Counted from the stretch's first letter, positions 1-9,074 are shown. The stretch is 51,796 bases of DNA from Streptomyces hayashii (GCF_024539815.1 NZ_JAHHIU010000111.1:1-51796), one strand, 5' to 3'. Numbers and translations: made by a program. Notes: generated by a model from the sequence alone, not told the origin.

Positions 1-140
1 GCCCCCTTCCGCGTCCGCCCGGCCCCCTTCCGCGTCCGCCCGGCTTCTTCCACGTCGGCCCGGCTTCCTCCGTCTCGGCCCCGGCCCCTTCCGTGTCGGG
101 CCGGCCCCTTGCGTGTCGGGCCGGCCTCTTCCGTGTCTCG
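1..140. repeat. GC-rich tandem array, about 20-bp units
   Basis: About seven imperfect 20-21-bp units run from the first base, each with a core like CCCCTTCCGCGTCCGCCCGG. The first two units (1-21 and 22-42) are identical and later ones drift. The array probably continues beyond the left edge. Bases 141-286 downstream hold no gene I can support; they lead into the ribosome site GAGGGGTTCAAGG before 287. Confidence 0.75.
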
Positions 141-286
141 GACCGTGTTTCGGAGCCGCTCCGCCTGCTTTCAGAGTTGGCCGTGACCTGTGTGCGGAGT
201 GTCGCGTTATGAACACTTCCGTCCGATCCATCAAGATATGCGCGCAATCATCATGTCGTGTCCGTCTGGTGGCGAGGGGTTCAAGG

Positions 287-1171
287 ATGAGCAGCGCATC
301 GGTGTCACCGCCCGGCTTCGTGACCGTCCGCGGCCGCGGCTACCGGCCCGAACACGTGGAGGCGTACACCGCCGCGCTCTGCGCCGACCGGGACGCCGCG
401 TGGGAGCGGGCCGCGCGGCTCACCGTCCTCGCCAAGGAGATGGAGGCGGAGGCCGAGCAGATGCGTGCGGTCGTGACACGGCTCGCGCCGCAGACGTACG
501 ACTCGCTGGGGGAGCGCGCACGGCGCATCCTCCAGCTCGCGGTCGAAGAGGCGGCGGAGGTGCGGGAGAACGCGCGGCGTGTGGCGCTGGAGGACGTCGC
601 GTACGCCGAGACGTGCGCCGCCGATGTGCGCCGGGCGGCCCAGGAGAGGGCGGACGCGCTGCGCGCGGACGCCGAGGAACGCGCCCGTCAGCGGTTGCTC
701 GCGGCGCGCGCCGAGGCCGACGAGGTCCGTATCGGCGCCCGGCGCGAGGTGAAGGAGTACCGCGGGGAGGCGTTGGCCGCGCTGCGCGAGGTGCGCCAGC
801 GCACCGCCGGCATGCTCGCCGAGCAGGAGAGGGAGCAGGCCGAGCGGTGGGCCGCCGCGGAGCGCGAGGTGACGGAGCGGGCCGCGGCGCTGGACGCCCG
901 GTACGCCGTGGCCGTGGCCGGGGCCGAGGCGGCGCTGTCCGAGGCGGAGCAGGCGTTCGCCGAGGCCGAGGAGTCGGCCCGGCGCGGTCAGGAGGAGGCA
1001 CACGCGCGTGCCGCCGAGATCCTCGCCGAGGCGCGCGCCCGCGAGGAGCGCACCGAGCGGGAGACGGAACGGCTGCTCCGGGAGCACGGCGCGCGCGGGG
1101 AGGACGTCCAGGCGCACATGGACCACGTCCGCAACAGCCTCTCCGCCCTCACCGGCCGCACAGCCGACTGA
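287..1171 (+). CDS. FilP/DivIVA-like coiled-coil protein (cellulose-binding protein family)
   Basis: A 294-residue protein that is nearly all heptad-rich Ala/Glu/Arg helix from about residue 35 to 285. It has a short N-terminal motif, VRGRGYRPEHVEAY (about residues 14-27), of the kind found at the head of DivIVA-, Scy- and FilP-type polar scaffold proteins of Streptomyces; many are labelled cellulose-binding protein. There is no signal peptide or membrane segment, so it should be cytoplasmic and structural, perhaps acting in tip growth or the filament cytoskeleton. The frame is open back to 113, but ATG 287 is preferred: it follows GAGGGGTTCAAGG and begins where the family similarity begins. 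Its stop codon is the first base-sharing point of a 30-bp repeat array. Confidence 0.75.
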   Translation: MSSASVSPPGFVTVRGRGYRPEHVEAYTAALCADRDAAWERAARLTVLAKEMEAEAEQMRAVVTRLAPQTYDSLGERARRILQLAVEEAAEVRENARRVALEDVAYAETCAADVRRAAQERADALRADAEERARQRLLAARAEADEVRIGARREVKEYRGEALAALREVRQRTAGMLAEQEREQAERWAAAEREVTERAAALDARYAVAVAGAEAALSEAEQAFAEAEESARRGQEEAHARAAEILAEARAREERTERETERLLREHGARGEDVQAHMDHVRNSLSALTGRTAD

Positions 1172-1350
1172 CCGTGCCGGCCCGGCCGCACAGTCGGCTG
1201 ACCGTGCCGGCCCGGCCGCACAGTCGGCTGACCGTGCCGGCCCGGCCGCACAGTCGGCTGACCGTGTCGGCCCGGCCGCACAGTCGGCTGACCGTGTCGG
1301 CCCGGGCGCACGGCCGACGAACCGGGTCGCCCGGGCGCGCAGCCGGCTGA
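1171..1350. repeat. Six 30-bp tandem units carrying in-frame stops
   Basis: Three identical units (1171-1200, 1201-1230, 1231-1260), one with a single change (1261-1290) and two degraded ones (to 1350). Each unit ends CACAGTCGGCTG and contains the dyad CGGCCCGGCCG. The 30-bp period keeps a TGA in the frame of the upstream gene in each intact unit. The last 30 coding bases of that gene (1141-1170) resemble a divergent unit and end CAGCCGACTG, the reverse complement of CAGTCGGCTG, so foldback is possible. The array separates two convergent genes and may end transcription from both. Confidence 0.85.
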
Positions 1351-1354
1351 CGTG

Positions 1355-2965
1355 TCAGTCCTCTCTGCGGATGGCCCCTGCCAGGATCCAGCCCTCCACC
1401 GCCTCGTACTGGCGGCGCTGTTCCTCTGCCGTGTGGCGGCCCGACAGCGCCGTGCCCAGCCAGCCGAAGGCGAAGCCGAGGGGGACGGTGACGATGCCGG
1501 TGGTGGTGAAGGGGAACCAGTTGAAGTCGGCCTCGGGGAAGGCGGCGAGGGGGGAGCCCGAGACGAGGTTGGTGCCCGGCATCAGGAGCAGGACGGAGAC
1601 GGTGCCGCCGATGAGGGTGGTCAGCAGGCCGGCGCGGGTGTAGCGGCGCCAGAAGAGGCTGTAGACCAGAGCCGGGGCGAGCGCCGAGGCGCCGAGGCAG
1701 AAGGAGAGGGTGACCAGGGGCTGGAGGCTGCGGTGCTGGATCTGGGTGGCCAGCAGGATCGTCGGGGCGCCGACGGCGAGCGCGGACAGCCGGGCCAGGA
1801 GCATCTCGCGGCTCGGTGACATCCGCGGGTCGCGGGCGGCGAAGACGTCGTGGGCCAGGGAGTTGGCGCAGGCGAGGATCATGCCGGCGACGGAGGCGAG
1901 CACGGTGAGGAAGATCGCCGTCGTGACCGTCGTGAACAGGAGGGTCTCGGCGGTGGAGACGTCGGGGCCGAACGCGCCCCGCGAGCCCAGGAGGTAGGCG
2001 GTGTTGCCGCGCGGGTCGGCCCGGGCGATCACCGCGCGGCCGACGAGCGCCGTCGCGCCGAAGCCGACGACCGTGATGACCACCACGAACAGGGCGACGC
2101 CCGAGACGGCCCAGGACATGGATCTGCGCACCTGGCGGGCGGTGGAGGCGGTGTACATGCGCATGGTGATGTGCGGCAGGCACGCGCCGCCCAGCACGAC
2201 GGACAACTGGGCGGTGATCATGTCGAGCCGGGGGTAGGGGCTGCCCGCGAACTCCAGGCCCGAGCGCAGGAAGGCGTCCCCGACTCCGCTGCCCTCGGCC
2301 GCCGCGTCGAAGAGCGCGCCGGGGTTCCAGTCGAAGCGGTACAGGACGATGAGGGCGACCGCGCCGCCTGAGCCGAGCAGCGTCACGATCTTCAGCATCT
2401 GGATGAGGGCGGTGCCCTTCATGCCGCCGATCGCCGCGTAGCTGATCATCAGTACGCCCATGCAGACAATGCAGCCCGTCTTCACGGAGTCGCCGGAGAA
2501 CCCCAGGATGAAGGCGAGGAGCTGGCCGGTGCCGGCGAGTTGCACGAGCATCATCGGCAGCAGTGCGGCGAGGGTGACCGCGCAGGCCGTGATGCGCACC
2601 GCGCGTCCGGGCATCCGGCGGGCCAGCGCGTCGCCCATGGTGAACCGGCCCGCGTTGCGCAGGGGTTCGGCCAGCAGGAACATCAGCAGCATCAGGGAGA
2701 GCGCCGTGCTCAGGGCGAGGACGACGCCGTCGTAGCCGCACAGCGCGATCACGCCGCCGGTGCCCAGGACGGTGGCCGCGGAGATGTAGTCGCCCGCGAT
2801 GGCCAGGCCGTTGCGCAGCGGGGAGAGGGAGCGGTAGCCGGTGTAGAACTCGTCGAGGTCGTCGCGGTCGGGGCCGGTCATCACGCACAGCAGCAGCGTG
2901 ACGGTGGCGACGGCGGTGAACGCCACGAGGGACATGGTCTGTGCGTCGTCGCTGAACCGGGTCAT
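1355..2965 (-). CDS. Sodium/solute symporter (SSS family, acetate permease ActP-like)
   Basis: A 536-residue, very hydrophobic protein with about 13 predicted membrane helices. The early segment NGLAIAGDYISAATVLG (about residues 52-68) matches the sodium-site region of SSS-family cation/acetate symporters, and the motif SYAAIGGMKGT is also typical. It should import acetate or another small carboxylate with sodium at the plasma membrane. Its start ATG (2963-2965) overlaps the stop of the upstream DUF485-type gene as ATGA, so the two are translationally coupled; a DUF485 protein plus an SSS permease is the usual yjcH-actP arrangement. Substrate is inferred from the family. Confidence 0.88.
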   Translation of the reverse strand: MTRFSDDAQTMSLVAFTAVATVTLLLCVMTGPDRDDLDEFYTGYRSLSPLRNGLAIAGDYISAATVLGTGGVIALCGYDGVVLALSTALSLMLLMFLLAEPLRNAGRFTMGDALARRMPGRAVRITACAVTLAALLPMMLVQLAGTGQLLAFILGFSGDSVKTGCIVCMGVLMISYAAIGGMKGTALIQMLKIVTLLGSGGAVALIVLYRFDWNPGALFDAAAEGSGVGDAFLRSGLEFAGSPYPRLDMITAQLSVVLGGACLPHITMRMYTASTARQVRRSMSWAVSGVALFVVVITVVGFGATALVGRAVIARADPRGNTAYLLGSRGAFGPDVSTAETLLFTTVTTAIFLTVLASVAGMILACANSLAHDVFAARDPRMSPSREMLLARLSALAVGAPTILLATQIQHRSLQPLVTLSFCLGASALAPALVYSLFWRRYTRAGLLTTLIGGTVSVLLLMPGTNLVSGSPLAAFPEADFNWFPFTTTGIVTVPLGFAFGWLGTALSGRHTAEEQRRQYEAVEGWILAGAIRRED

Positions 2966-3399
2966 CGTCCGGCCCCCTTGGGGCGGGTTCCCCGGGCGTC
3001 CCGCCGGGCGTCGATCTCGGAGAGGGTGCGGATGCGCTCGGCGAGCGGGTCCACGCGGCGGCGGGCGGTGTGCTCGTACACGACGACGGCCACTCCGGTG
3101 ACGGGGAGTTGGAGCAGGGCGAGCAGGAGTCCGGCGGGGACTCCGGGGGCGACGGCGCCGGTCATCAGGGACGGCGCGAACGCGGACAGGACCAGGAAGG
3201 CGACGAAGTAGCCGAGCGCGGTGAGCGTGGCCACACGGCGCTGGCGGCGGTACGCGCCGCGCAGGACGCGCAGGTCGCTGTGGCGTCCGAGGGGCGCGTG
3301 GCGCGCGGGGCGCCGGCGTGGCGGTTCGGGCGGTGGGGGCGGCGGCTGCCAGGGGTAGGTGGGGTAGGCGGGGTCGGGGCGTGACGGGTGGTGGGACAT
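2962..3399 (-). CDS. DUF485-like small membrane protein
   Basis: A 145-residue protein with a Pro-rich cytoplasmic N-terminus (residues 1-45), a basic stretch, then two hydrophobic helices (about 62-82 and 90-110) and a charged tail. This shape and its place directly before an SSS symporter fit the DUF485/YjcH family, whose members are probable accessory subunits of acetate permeases. The ribosome site CAAGGAG stands just before ATG 3399. It shares four bases with the next gene. The proline-rich N-terminus is longer than in E. coli YjcH. Confidence 0.7.
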   Translation of the reverse strand: MSHHPSRPDPAYPTYPWQPPPPPPEPPRRRPARHAPLGRHSDLRVLRGAYRRQRRVATLTALGYFVAFLVLSAFAPSLMTGAVAPGVPAGLLLALLQLPVTGVAVVVYEHTARRRVDPLAERIRTLSEIDARRDARGTRPKGAGR

Positions 3400-3617
3400 C
3401 CCGCTCCTTGCATGGCTCGGTTCCGTGGCGGCGGACCGCAGGGAGGTGGGGGGTGCGAGGGACGCACGCTACTCGGGAGTACGCCCGCTGCGAAGGGCTT
3501 TCGCCGAACTGGCCGGTCGGTATGCGCTTACTTCGCCGAACGGTGTCTGAGCTGGGGTGTTACCGGCGTTAACCTCGTCGTGGTCCGTCCCCCGGAATCG
3601 TCGTGCGAGCGCGTGGC
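3400..3617. other. Promoter region with a 10-bp direct repeat
   Basis: This 218-bp gap must hold the leftward promoter of the DUF485-symporter pair. TTCGCCGAAC occurs twice (3500-3509 and 3532-3541), 32 bp apart, close to three helical turns, so both could lie on one face of the helix for a regulator. On the minus strand a TAGCGT hexamer at about 3450 is a possible -10. I cannot identify a regulator. Confidence 0.4.
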
Positions 3618-5123
3618 TCACTCCGTCCGGACCGGGAAGCGGCGCGGCGCCAGCGTCAGCAGGACGAGGAACGCCAGGGCCGCAGCACAGGCCGCGCCCA
3701 GGTACACGGCGTGCACGGCGTCGGCGACCGCCCGGCGGGCCGGGTCGGGGGCGGCGCCGACGCCGAGGTCGCGGGCGAGCGAGTCGAGGTCGCCCGCGCC
3801 GCCGAGGCGGGCGGCCAGCACGCCGTTGGCCACCGCCCCGAAGAGGGTCGCGCCGACCGTCTGGCCCGTCTGCCGGCAGAACAGCACGGACGCGGTGGCC
3901 GTCCCGCGTTCCGACCAGCCGACCGTCGACTGCACGCCGACGATGAGCGGGAGCTGGAAGAGACCCAGCGCGGCGCCGAGCAGCAGCATCAGCGCCGTCG
4001 GCTGCCAGGCCCGGCCGGGATACGGCAGGAGCGGGAAGGCGAGCAGGACCAGGGTGGCCGCTCCGATGCCCAGCAGCGCGGTGTCCCGGAACCCGATGCG
4101 CCGGTAGACGTGCTGGCTGAGGGCGGCGGACAGCGGCCAGCTCAGCGTCCACACGGACAGCACGAATCCGGCGGTCACCGGCGCGAGTCCCAGCACCGCC
4201 TGGGCGTACGTCGGCAGGAACACCGTCGGGGCCACCATCAGCAGACCCAGCGCGCCCAGGGCGAGGTTGACCGCGGCGATCGTCCGGCGCCGCCACACCC
4301 AGCCGGGGATGATCGGCTCGGCGGCGCGGCGTTCGACGACCACGACGAGACCGGCCAGCGCCAGTCCCGTGCCGAACAGGGCGAGCGAGGGCGCCGACAG
4401 CCACGGCCAGGCCACCCCGCCCTGCACCAGCGCCGTCAGCAGGGTCCCGCCGCACGCGAAGACCGCCAGCGCGCCCGCCCAGTCGACTCGCGCGCGGGGC
4501 CGTCCCTCCCGCCGCGACTGCCGTTGGGGCTCGTGCAGATGACGGACGATCAGCCACAGGGCCGCCGCCCCCACCGGCAGGTTGACCAGGAAGATCCAGC
4601 GCCAGTCGGCGTAGGCGGCGAGCACTCCGCCCAGACCGGGCCCCGCGACCGCCGACAGCGCCCACACGGTGGACAGCTTCGACTGGATCTTCGGTCGCTC
4701 CTCCAGCGGGTAGAGGTCGGCGGCGAGCGTCTGCACGGTGCCCTGCAACGCCCCGCCGCCCAGGCCCTGCACGACGCGGAAGGCGATCAGCGCGCCCATG
4801 TTCCAGGCCAGCGCGCACAGCAGCGAGCCGAGCAGGAACAGGGACGCCCCGGCGACCAGGACCGGCTTGCGGCCGAAGGTGTCGGAGAGCTTGCCGTAGA
4901 CCGGCAGGGTGACGGTCACGGCGAGCAGGTAGCCGGAGAACAGCCAGGAGAAGACGGAGAATCCGCCCAGGTCGCCGACGATCTGCGGGACGGCCGTGGA
5001 GACGACGGTGGAGTCGAGCGCGGCCAGCGCCATGGACAGCATGAGCGCGGCCACCACCGCTCCCCGTCGGTGTGCCTGCGCCGGCTGCCCGGTCCCGCGT
5101 GTCGCGCGTCTGGTGTCCCCCAC
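3618..5123 (-). CDS. MFS drug exporter, DHA2 (EmrB/QacA) family
   Basis: A 501-residue protein with about 14 membrane helices. Motif A, GKLSDTFGRK (about residues 77-86), and the antiporter motif C, VAGPGLGGVL, mark it as a proton-driven multidrug exporter of the DHA2 type. The frame is open to 5249, but the extra sequence is low-complexity and repeat-coded. GTG 5123 follows the strong ribosome site GGGAGG at eight bases and is the chosen start. No adjacent TetR or MarR gene is present, so local control is not evident. An array of 8-bp repeats lies just upstream. Confidence 0.85.
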   Translation of the reverse strand: MGDTRRATRGTGQPAQAHRRGAVVAALMLSMALAALDSTVVSTAVPQIVGDLGGFSVFSWLFSGYLLAVTVTLPVYGKLSDTFGRKPVLVAGASLFLLGSLLCALAWNMGALIAFRVVQGLGGGALQGTVQTLAADLYPLEERPKIQSKLSTVWALSAVAGPGLGGVLAAYADWRWIFLVNLPVGAAALWLIVRHLHEPQRQSRREGRPRARVDWAGALAVFACGGTLLTALVQGGVAWPWLSAPSLALFGTGLALAGLVVVVERRAAEPIIPGWVWRRRTIAAVNLALGALGLLMVAPTVFLPTYAQAVLGLAPVTAGFVLSVWTLSWPLSAALSQHVYRRIGFRDTALLGIGAATLVLLAFPLLPYPGRAWQPTALMLLLGAALGLFQLPLIVGVQSTVGWSERGTATASVLFCRQTGQTVGATLFGAVANGVLAARLGGAGDLDSLARDLGVGAAPDPARRAVADAVHAVYLGAACAAALAFLVLLTLAPRRFPVRTE

Positions 5124-5145
5124 CGGATTCCCTCCCCGTGTCCCC

Positions 5146-5198
5146 GTCGCCCCGTCGCCCCGTCGCCCCGTGCCGCGTGACCGCGTGACCGCGTGACC
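5146..5198. repeat. Two adjacent arrays of 8-bp units
   Basis: GTCGCCCC is repeated three times (5146-5169), then after five bases GCGTGACC three times (5175-5198). They lie in the leader or promoter of the drug-exporter gene, whose start is 5123. Such short arrays can change copy number by slippage. Confidence 0.8.
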
Positions 5199-5686
5199 GG
5201 GGTCCCGTGGACCGGTGCTCTCGTGGCCGATTCTCCGTGCCCCTTGCACCCATTTGGCGGAACCCAGCTTCCCACTTGAGGCTCACGCGACGGGAGGGTG
5301 CAGGCTGGGCGGGCCGGTGGGTGGAGACGACCCCGAGAGCTTCTCCACCCCGCGGTGGACGGCCCCTAGGGGTACCTCCGTACTACGGCTGGGGGAGGGT
5401 TCGTGCTGACGGAGGAGGAGACCGGGCCCGAGTGGTCCTTAACCTGGCTTTACGCCGTCGACGGGGGTGGACGGCGACCGGCAGGGGGGCGGTCAGCCCC
5501 CGTGTCGGGGGGTGGGGTTAACCCCCCGGGAAGACGGGCCCGAGCACCAGCGCGCGGGATCGCCTCCCGAGACAGACTCTTCGACGTAACGCTCGACCGG
5601 CGAGCACCACCGGACACCGCTTCACCGGGCGGCGCCGCCCACGGCGCGACACCGACACTTCTGATATCCGACATAGGAGATTAACC
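5199..5686. other. Divergent intergenic region, dispersed-element-like segment
   Basis: There is no supportable gene in this region between the leftward exporter and the rightward ABC pair. The stretch 5335-5400 (GGCCCCTAGGGGTACCTCCG followed by CTGGGGGAGG) resembles a short palindromic element I remember as scattered between Streptomyces genes; this is from memory only. The ABC ATPase ribosome site is TAGGAGATTAACC at about 5674-5686. I could not fix a promoter. Confidence 0.35.
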
Positions 5687-6475
5687 GTGACATCGGCTGT
5701 GACCATTCCCAGGCACGGGGGCACTGGAGGGCGTACGGCCGTTGCCGCGCGGGCGCGGCAGGTCGTCAAGGCCTATGGGTCCGGAGAGACCCGGGTCGTC
5801 GCCCTGGACCACGTCGACGTGGACATCGCCCGCGGTCAGTTCACCGCGATCATGGGCCCCTCGGGGTCCGGCAAGTCCACGCTGATGCACTGCCTCGCCG
5901 GGCTCGACACCGTCTCGTCGGGGCAGATCTACCTGGACGAGACCGAGATCACCGGGCTGAAGGACAAGAAGCTCACGCAGCTGCGCCGGGACCGGATCGG
6001 GTTCATCTTCCAGGCGTTCAACCTGCTGCCCACGCTGAACGCGATAGAGAACATCACGCTGCCGATGGACATCGCCGGCCGCAAGCCCGACCAGGCGTGG
6101 CTGAGCCAGGTCGTGGAGACCGTCGGCCTCGCCGACCGGCTCAAGCACCGTCCCACCCAGCTCTCCGGCGGTCAGCAGCAGCGCGTCGCCGTGGCCCGCG
6201 CCCTGGCCGCCCGCCCGGAGATCATCTTCGGGGACGAGCCGACCGGCAACCTCGACTCCCGCGCCGGCGCCGAGGTCCTGGGCTTCCTGCGCCGCTCGGT
6301 CGACGACCTGGGGCAGACCATCGTGATGGTCACGCACGACCCGGTCGCCGCCTCCTACGCGGACCGGGTGCTGTACCTCGCGGACGGCCGGATCGTCGAC
6401 GAGATGTTCAAGCCGACCGCCGAGACCGTCCTGGACCGCATGAAGGACTTCGACGCGCGGGGGCGTACGTCATGA
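5687..6475 (+). CDS. ABC exporter ATP-binding subunit (MacB/LolD type)
   Basis: A 262-residue ATPase. Walker A GPSGSGKST is at residues 57-65, the signature LSGGQQQR at 159-166 and Walker B IIFGDEP at 179-185, followed by the NLDS segment typical of LolD/MacB ATPases. It energises the FtsX-type permease encoded next, which starts four bases before this gene ends (ATGA overlap). Such pairs work by mechanotransmission, moving lipoproteins, peptides or drugs, or gating wall hydrolases, rather than by classic alternating access. GTG 5687 follows TAGGAGA. A paralogous pair lies at 32287-35640 on the other strand. Confidence 0.93.
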   Translation: MTSAVTIPRHGGTGGRTAVAARARQVVKAYGSGETRVVALDHVDVDIARGQFTAIMGPSGSGKSTLMHCLAGLDTVSSGQIYLDETEITGLKDKKLTQLRRDRIGFIFQAFNLLPTLNAIENITLPMDIAGRKPDQAWLSQVVETVGLADRLKHRPTQLSGGQQQRVAVARALAARPEIIFGDEPTGNLDSRAGAEVLGFLRRSVDDLGQTIVMVTHDPVAASYADRVLYLADGRIVDEMFKPTAETVLDRMKDFDARGRTS

Positions 6476-9051
6476 CCGTGCTCAGAACCTCGATGCGCAA
6501 CTTCTTCGCGCACAAGGGACGCATGGCGCTGTCGGCCGTGGCGGTCCTGCTGTCGGTGGCGTTCGTCTGCGGGACGCTCGTGTTCACCGACACCATGAAC
6601 ACGACGTTCGACAAGCTCTTCGCCGCCACCTCCTCCGATGTGACGGTGAGCGCGAAGGGCGCCTCGGAGACCGGTGAGACGACCGCCGACAACGGCAAGC
6701 CGCCGGTCATGCCGGCCTCCGTGCTCGACAAGGTCCGCAAGGCGCAGGGCGTGAAGTCGGCGGAGGGATCGGTCTTCTCCAGCGCGGCGACCGTCGTCGA
6801 CGCCGACAAGGACAGCCTGTCGCCGTCCAGCGGCGCGCCCACCATCGTCGGCAGCTGGAACGCCAACGAAGCCCGCACCATGAAGATCACCGAAGGTACG
6901 GCGCCGAAGGGCTCCGACCAGGTCATGGTCGACGAGGACACCGCCGACAAGCACCACCTCAAGCTCGGCGACGAGATCGGCGTGATCACCGCGGTCGGCA
7001 CGCACACCGCGAAGGTCTCCGGCCTCGCCGCCTTCCAGGTCACCAACCCCGGCGCGGCGATCTTCTACCTGGACACCGCGACCGCCCAGAAGGCGCTGGT
7101 CGGTGAGTCGGACGTCTACACGAACGTCAACGTCACGGCCGCGGCCGGGGTCAGCGACGCGCAGCTGAAGCAGAGCGTCGCGGCCGAGATCGGCGCCGGC
7201 TACAAGGTGCAGACCGCCAAGGAGGCCGCCGACGCCAACCGCAAGGACGTCGGCAGCTTCCTGGACGTGATGAAGTACGCGATGCTCGGCTTCGCCGGAG
7301 TCGCCTTCCTCGTGGGCATCTTCCTGATCATCAACACCTTCTCGATGCTGGTCGCGCAGCGCACCCGCGAGATCGGTCTGATGCGGGCCATCGGCTCCAG
7401 CCGCAAGCAGGTCAACCGCTCCGTGCTCGCGGAGGCCCTGCTCCTGGGCGTCGTCGGCTCCGTCCTCGGCGTCGGCGCGGGCGTCGGCATCGCCGTCGGC
7501 CTGATGAAGCTCATGAGCATGACCGGCATGAACCTCTCCACCGACGACCTCACCGTCGCCTGGACGACCCCGGTGGTCGGCATGGTCCTCGGCATCGTCG
7601 TCACGGTGCTGGCGGCCTATCTTCCGGCCCGCCGGGCCGGCAAGGTCTCCCCGATGGCCGCGCTGCGCGACGCGGGCGCCCCGGCCGACGCCAAGGCGGG
7701 CGTCGTGCGGGCCGTCATCGGTCTGCTGCTCACCGCCGGGGGCGGCGCGGGCCTGTACCTGGCCTCCGTCGCCGACAAGGCCGCCGAGGGCTCGATGTGG
7801 CTGGGCCTCGGCGTGGTGCTGAGCCTGATCGGGTTCGTGGTGATCGGCCCGCTGCTGGCCGGCGGCGTGGTGCGGGTGCTGGGCGCGGTCCTGCTGCGGG
7901 CCTTCGGCCCGGTCGGCCGGATGGCGGAGCGCAACGCGCTGCGCAACCCGCGCCGCACCGGAGCCACGGGTGCGGCCCTCATGATCGGTCTCGCGCTGGT
8001 CGCGTGTCTGTCGGTGGTCGGCTCGTCCATGGTCGCCTCGGCCACGGAGGAACTCGACAAAAGCGTCGGCACGGACTTCATCATCCAGAGCGACAAGGGC
8101 CAGCGCCTGACCGACGAGGCCGTGCAGGCGATCAAGGCGACCTCGGGTCTGCAGCGGGTCACCGAGTACAAGGGGACAGAGGCCGACTTCACCACCCCCG
8201 ACGGCAAGACCCTCGACAGGACGTCGATCACGGCGGCCGACCCGACCTACGCGACCGACCTGCGCGTCAAGACCGTCGCCGGCAACCTCGCCGACGCCTA
8301 CCGGCCCGACTCCATGTCCGTCCACGAGAAGTTCGCCGAGGACCACAAGGTCAAGCTCGGCTCCAAGATCTCCGTGGCGTTCCGGGACGGCTCCACCGCA
8401 CAGCTGACGGTCCGCGCCATCACCAGCAGCGACGCCGTCATCGACCAGGGCGCGATGTACACCTCCATCGCCACCCTCAAGAAGTACGTCCCGGCCGGCA
8501 AGGTGCCGCTGGACCAGCTGGTCTTCGCCACCGCCAAGGACGGGCAGCAGGACGCCGCGTACACCGCCCTCAAGTCGGCGCTGCACGGCTTCCCGCAGTA
8601 CACCGTGCGCGACCAGACCGACTACAAGCAGCAGCTGAAGGACCAGATCGGGCAGCTGCTGAACCTGATCTACGGTCTGCTCGCCCTCGCGATCATCGTC
8701 GCGGTCCTCGGCGTGGTGAACACCCTGGCCCTGTCGGTGGTGGAGCGCACCCGGGAGATCGGTCTGATGCGGGCGATCGGCCTCTCGCGCCGCCAGCTGC
8801 GCCGCATGATCCGCATGGAGTCCGTGGTCATCGCCCTGTTCGGCGCGCTCCTCGGCCTCGGCCTGGGCATGGGCTGGGGCGCGACCGCGCAGCGGCTGCT
8901 CGCCCTCCAGGGCCTGAACGTCCTTGAGATCCCGTGGCCGACGATCATCGGCGTGTTCATCGGCTCCGCGTTCGTGGGCCTGTTCGCCGCACTGGTCCCG
9001 GCGTTCCGCGCGGGCCGCATGAACGTCCTGAACGCGATCGCGACGGACTAG
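6472..9051 (+). CDS. ABC exporter permease, two FtsX domains
   Basis: An 859-residue membrane protein. A first helix (about residues 18-38) is followed by an extracellular MacB-type domain (about 40-255), an FtsX block of three or four helices (about 260-400) containing AQRTREIGLMRAIGSSRKQV, further helices to about 490, a second extracellular domain (about 520-720) and a second FtsX block with VVERTREIGLMRAIGLSRRQ. This doubled layout is the common actinobacterial form of LolCE/MacB-like permeases. The start ATG 6472 overlaps the ATPase stop. The substrate cannot be read from sequence. A strong hairpin follows the stop. Confidence 0.9.
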   Translation: MTVLRTSMRNFFAHKGRMALSAVAVLLSVAFVCGTLVFTDTMNTTFDKLFAATSSDVTVSAKGASETGETTADNGKPPVMPASVLDKVRKAQGVKSAEGSVFSSAATVVDADKDSLSPSSGAPTIVGSWNANEARTMKITEGTAPKGSDQVMVDEDTADKHHLKLGDEIGVITAVGTHTAKVSGLAAFQVTNPGAAIFYLDTATAQKALVGESDVYTNVNVTAAAGVSDAQLKQSVAAEIGAGYKVQTAKEAADANRKDVGSFLDVMKYAMLGFAGVAFLVGIFLIINTFSMLVAQRTREIGLMRAIGSSRKQVNRSVLAEALLLGVVGSVLGVGAGVGIAVGLMKLMSMTGMNLSTDDLTVAWTTPVVGMVLGIVVTVLAAYLPARRAGKVSPMAALRDAGAPADAKAGVVRAVIGLLLTAGGGAGLYLASVADKAAEGSMWLGLGVVLSLIGFVVIGPLLAGGVVRVLGAVLLRAFGPVGRMAERNALRNPRRTGATGAALMIGLALVACLSVVGSSMVASATEELDKSVGTDFIIQSDKGQRLTDEAVQAIKATSGLQRVTEYKGTEADFTTPDGKTLDRTSITAADPTYATDLRVKTVAGNLADAYRPDSMSVHEKFAEDHKVKLGSKISVAFRDGSTAQLTVRAITSSDAVIDQGAMYTSIATLKKYVPAGKVPLDQLVFATAKDGQQDAAYTALKSALHGFPQYTVRDQTDYKQQLKDQIGQLLNLIYGLLALAIIVAVLGVVNTLALSVVERTREIGLMRAIGLSRRQLRRMIRMESVVIALFGALLGLGLGMGWGATAQRLLALQGLNVLEIPWPTIIGVFIGSAFVGLFAALVPAFRAGRMNVLNAIATD

Positions 9052-9074
9052 CGTCGCGGGACGGACGGGGGCGC

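Noticed and set aside
287..1171. The annotated-style start at 113 for the coiled-coil gene.
   Set aside because: The extra 58 residues are Cys/Arg-rich, not coiled-coil, and begin inside the tandem array.
1171..1350. Tandem 30-bp repeats as a CRISPR array.
   Set aside because: Units are directly adjacent with no unique spacers, and no cas genes are present.
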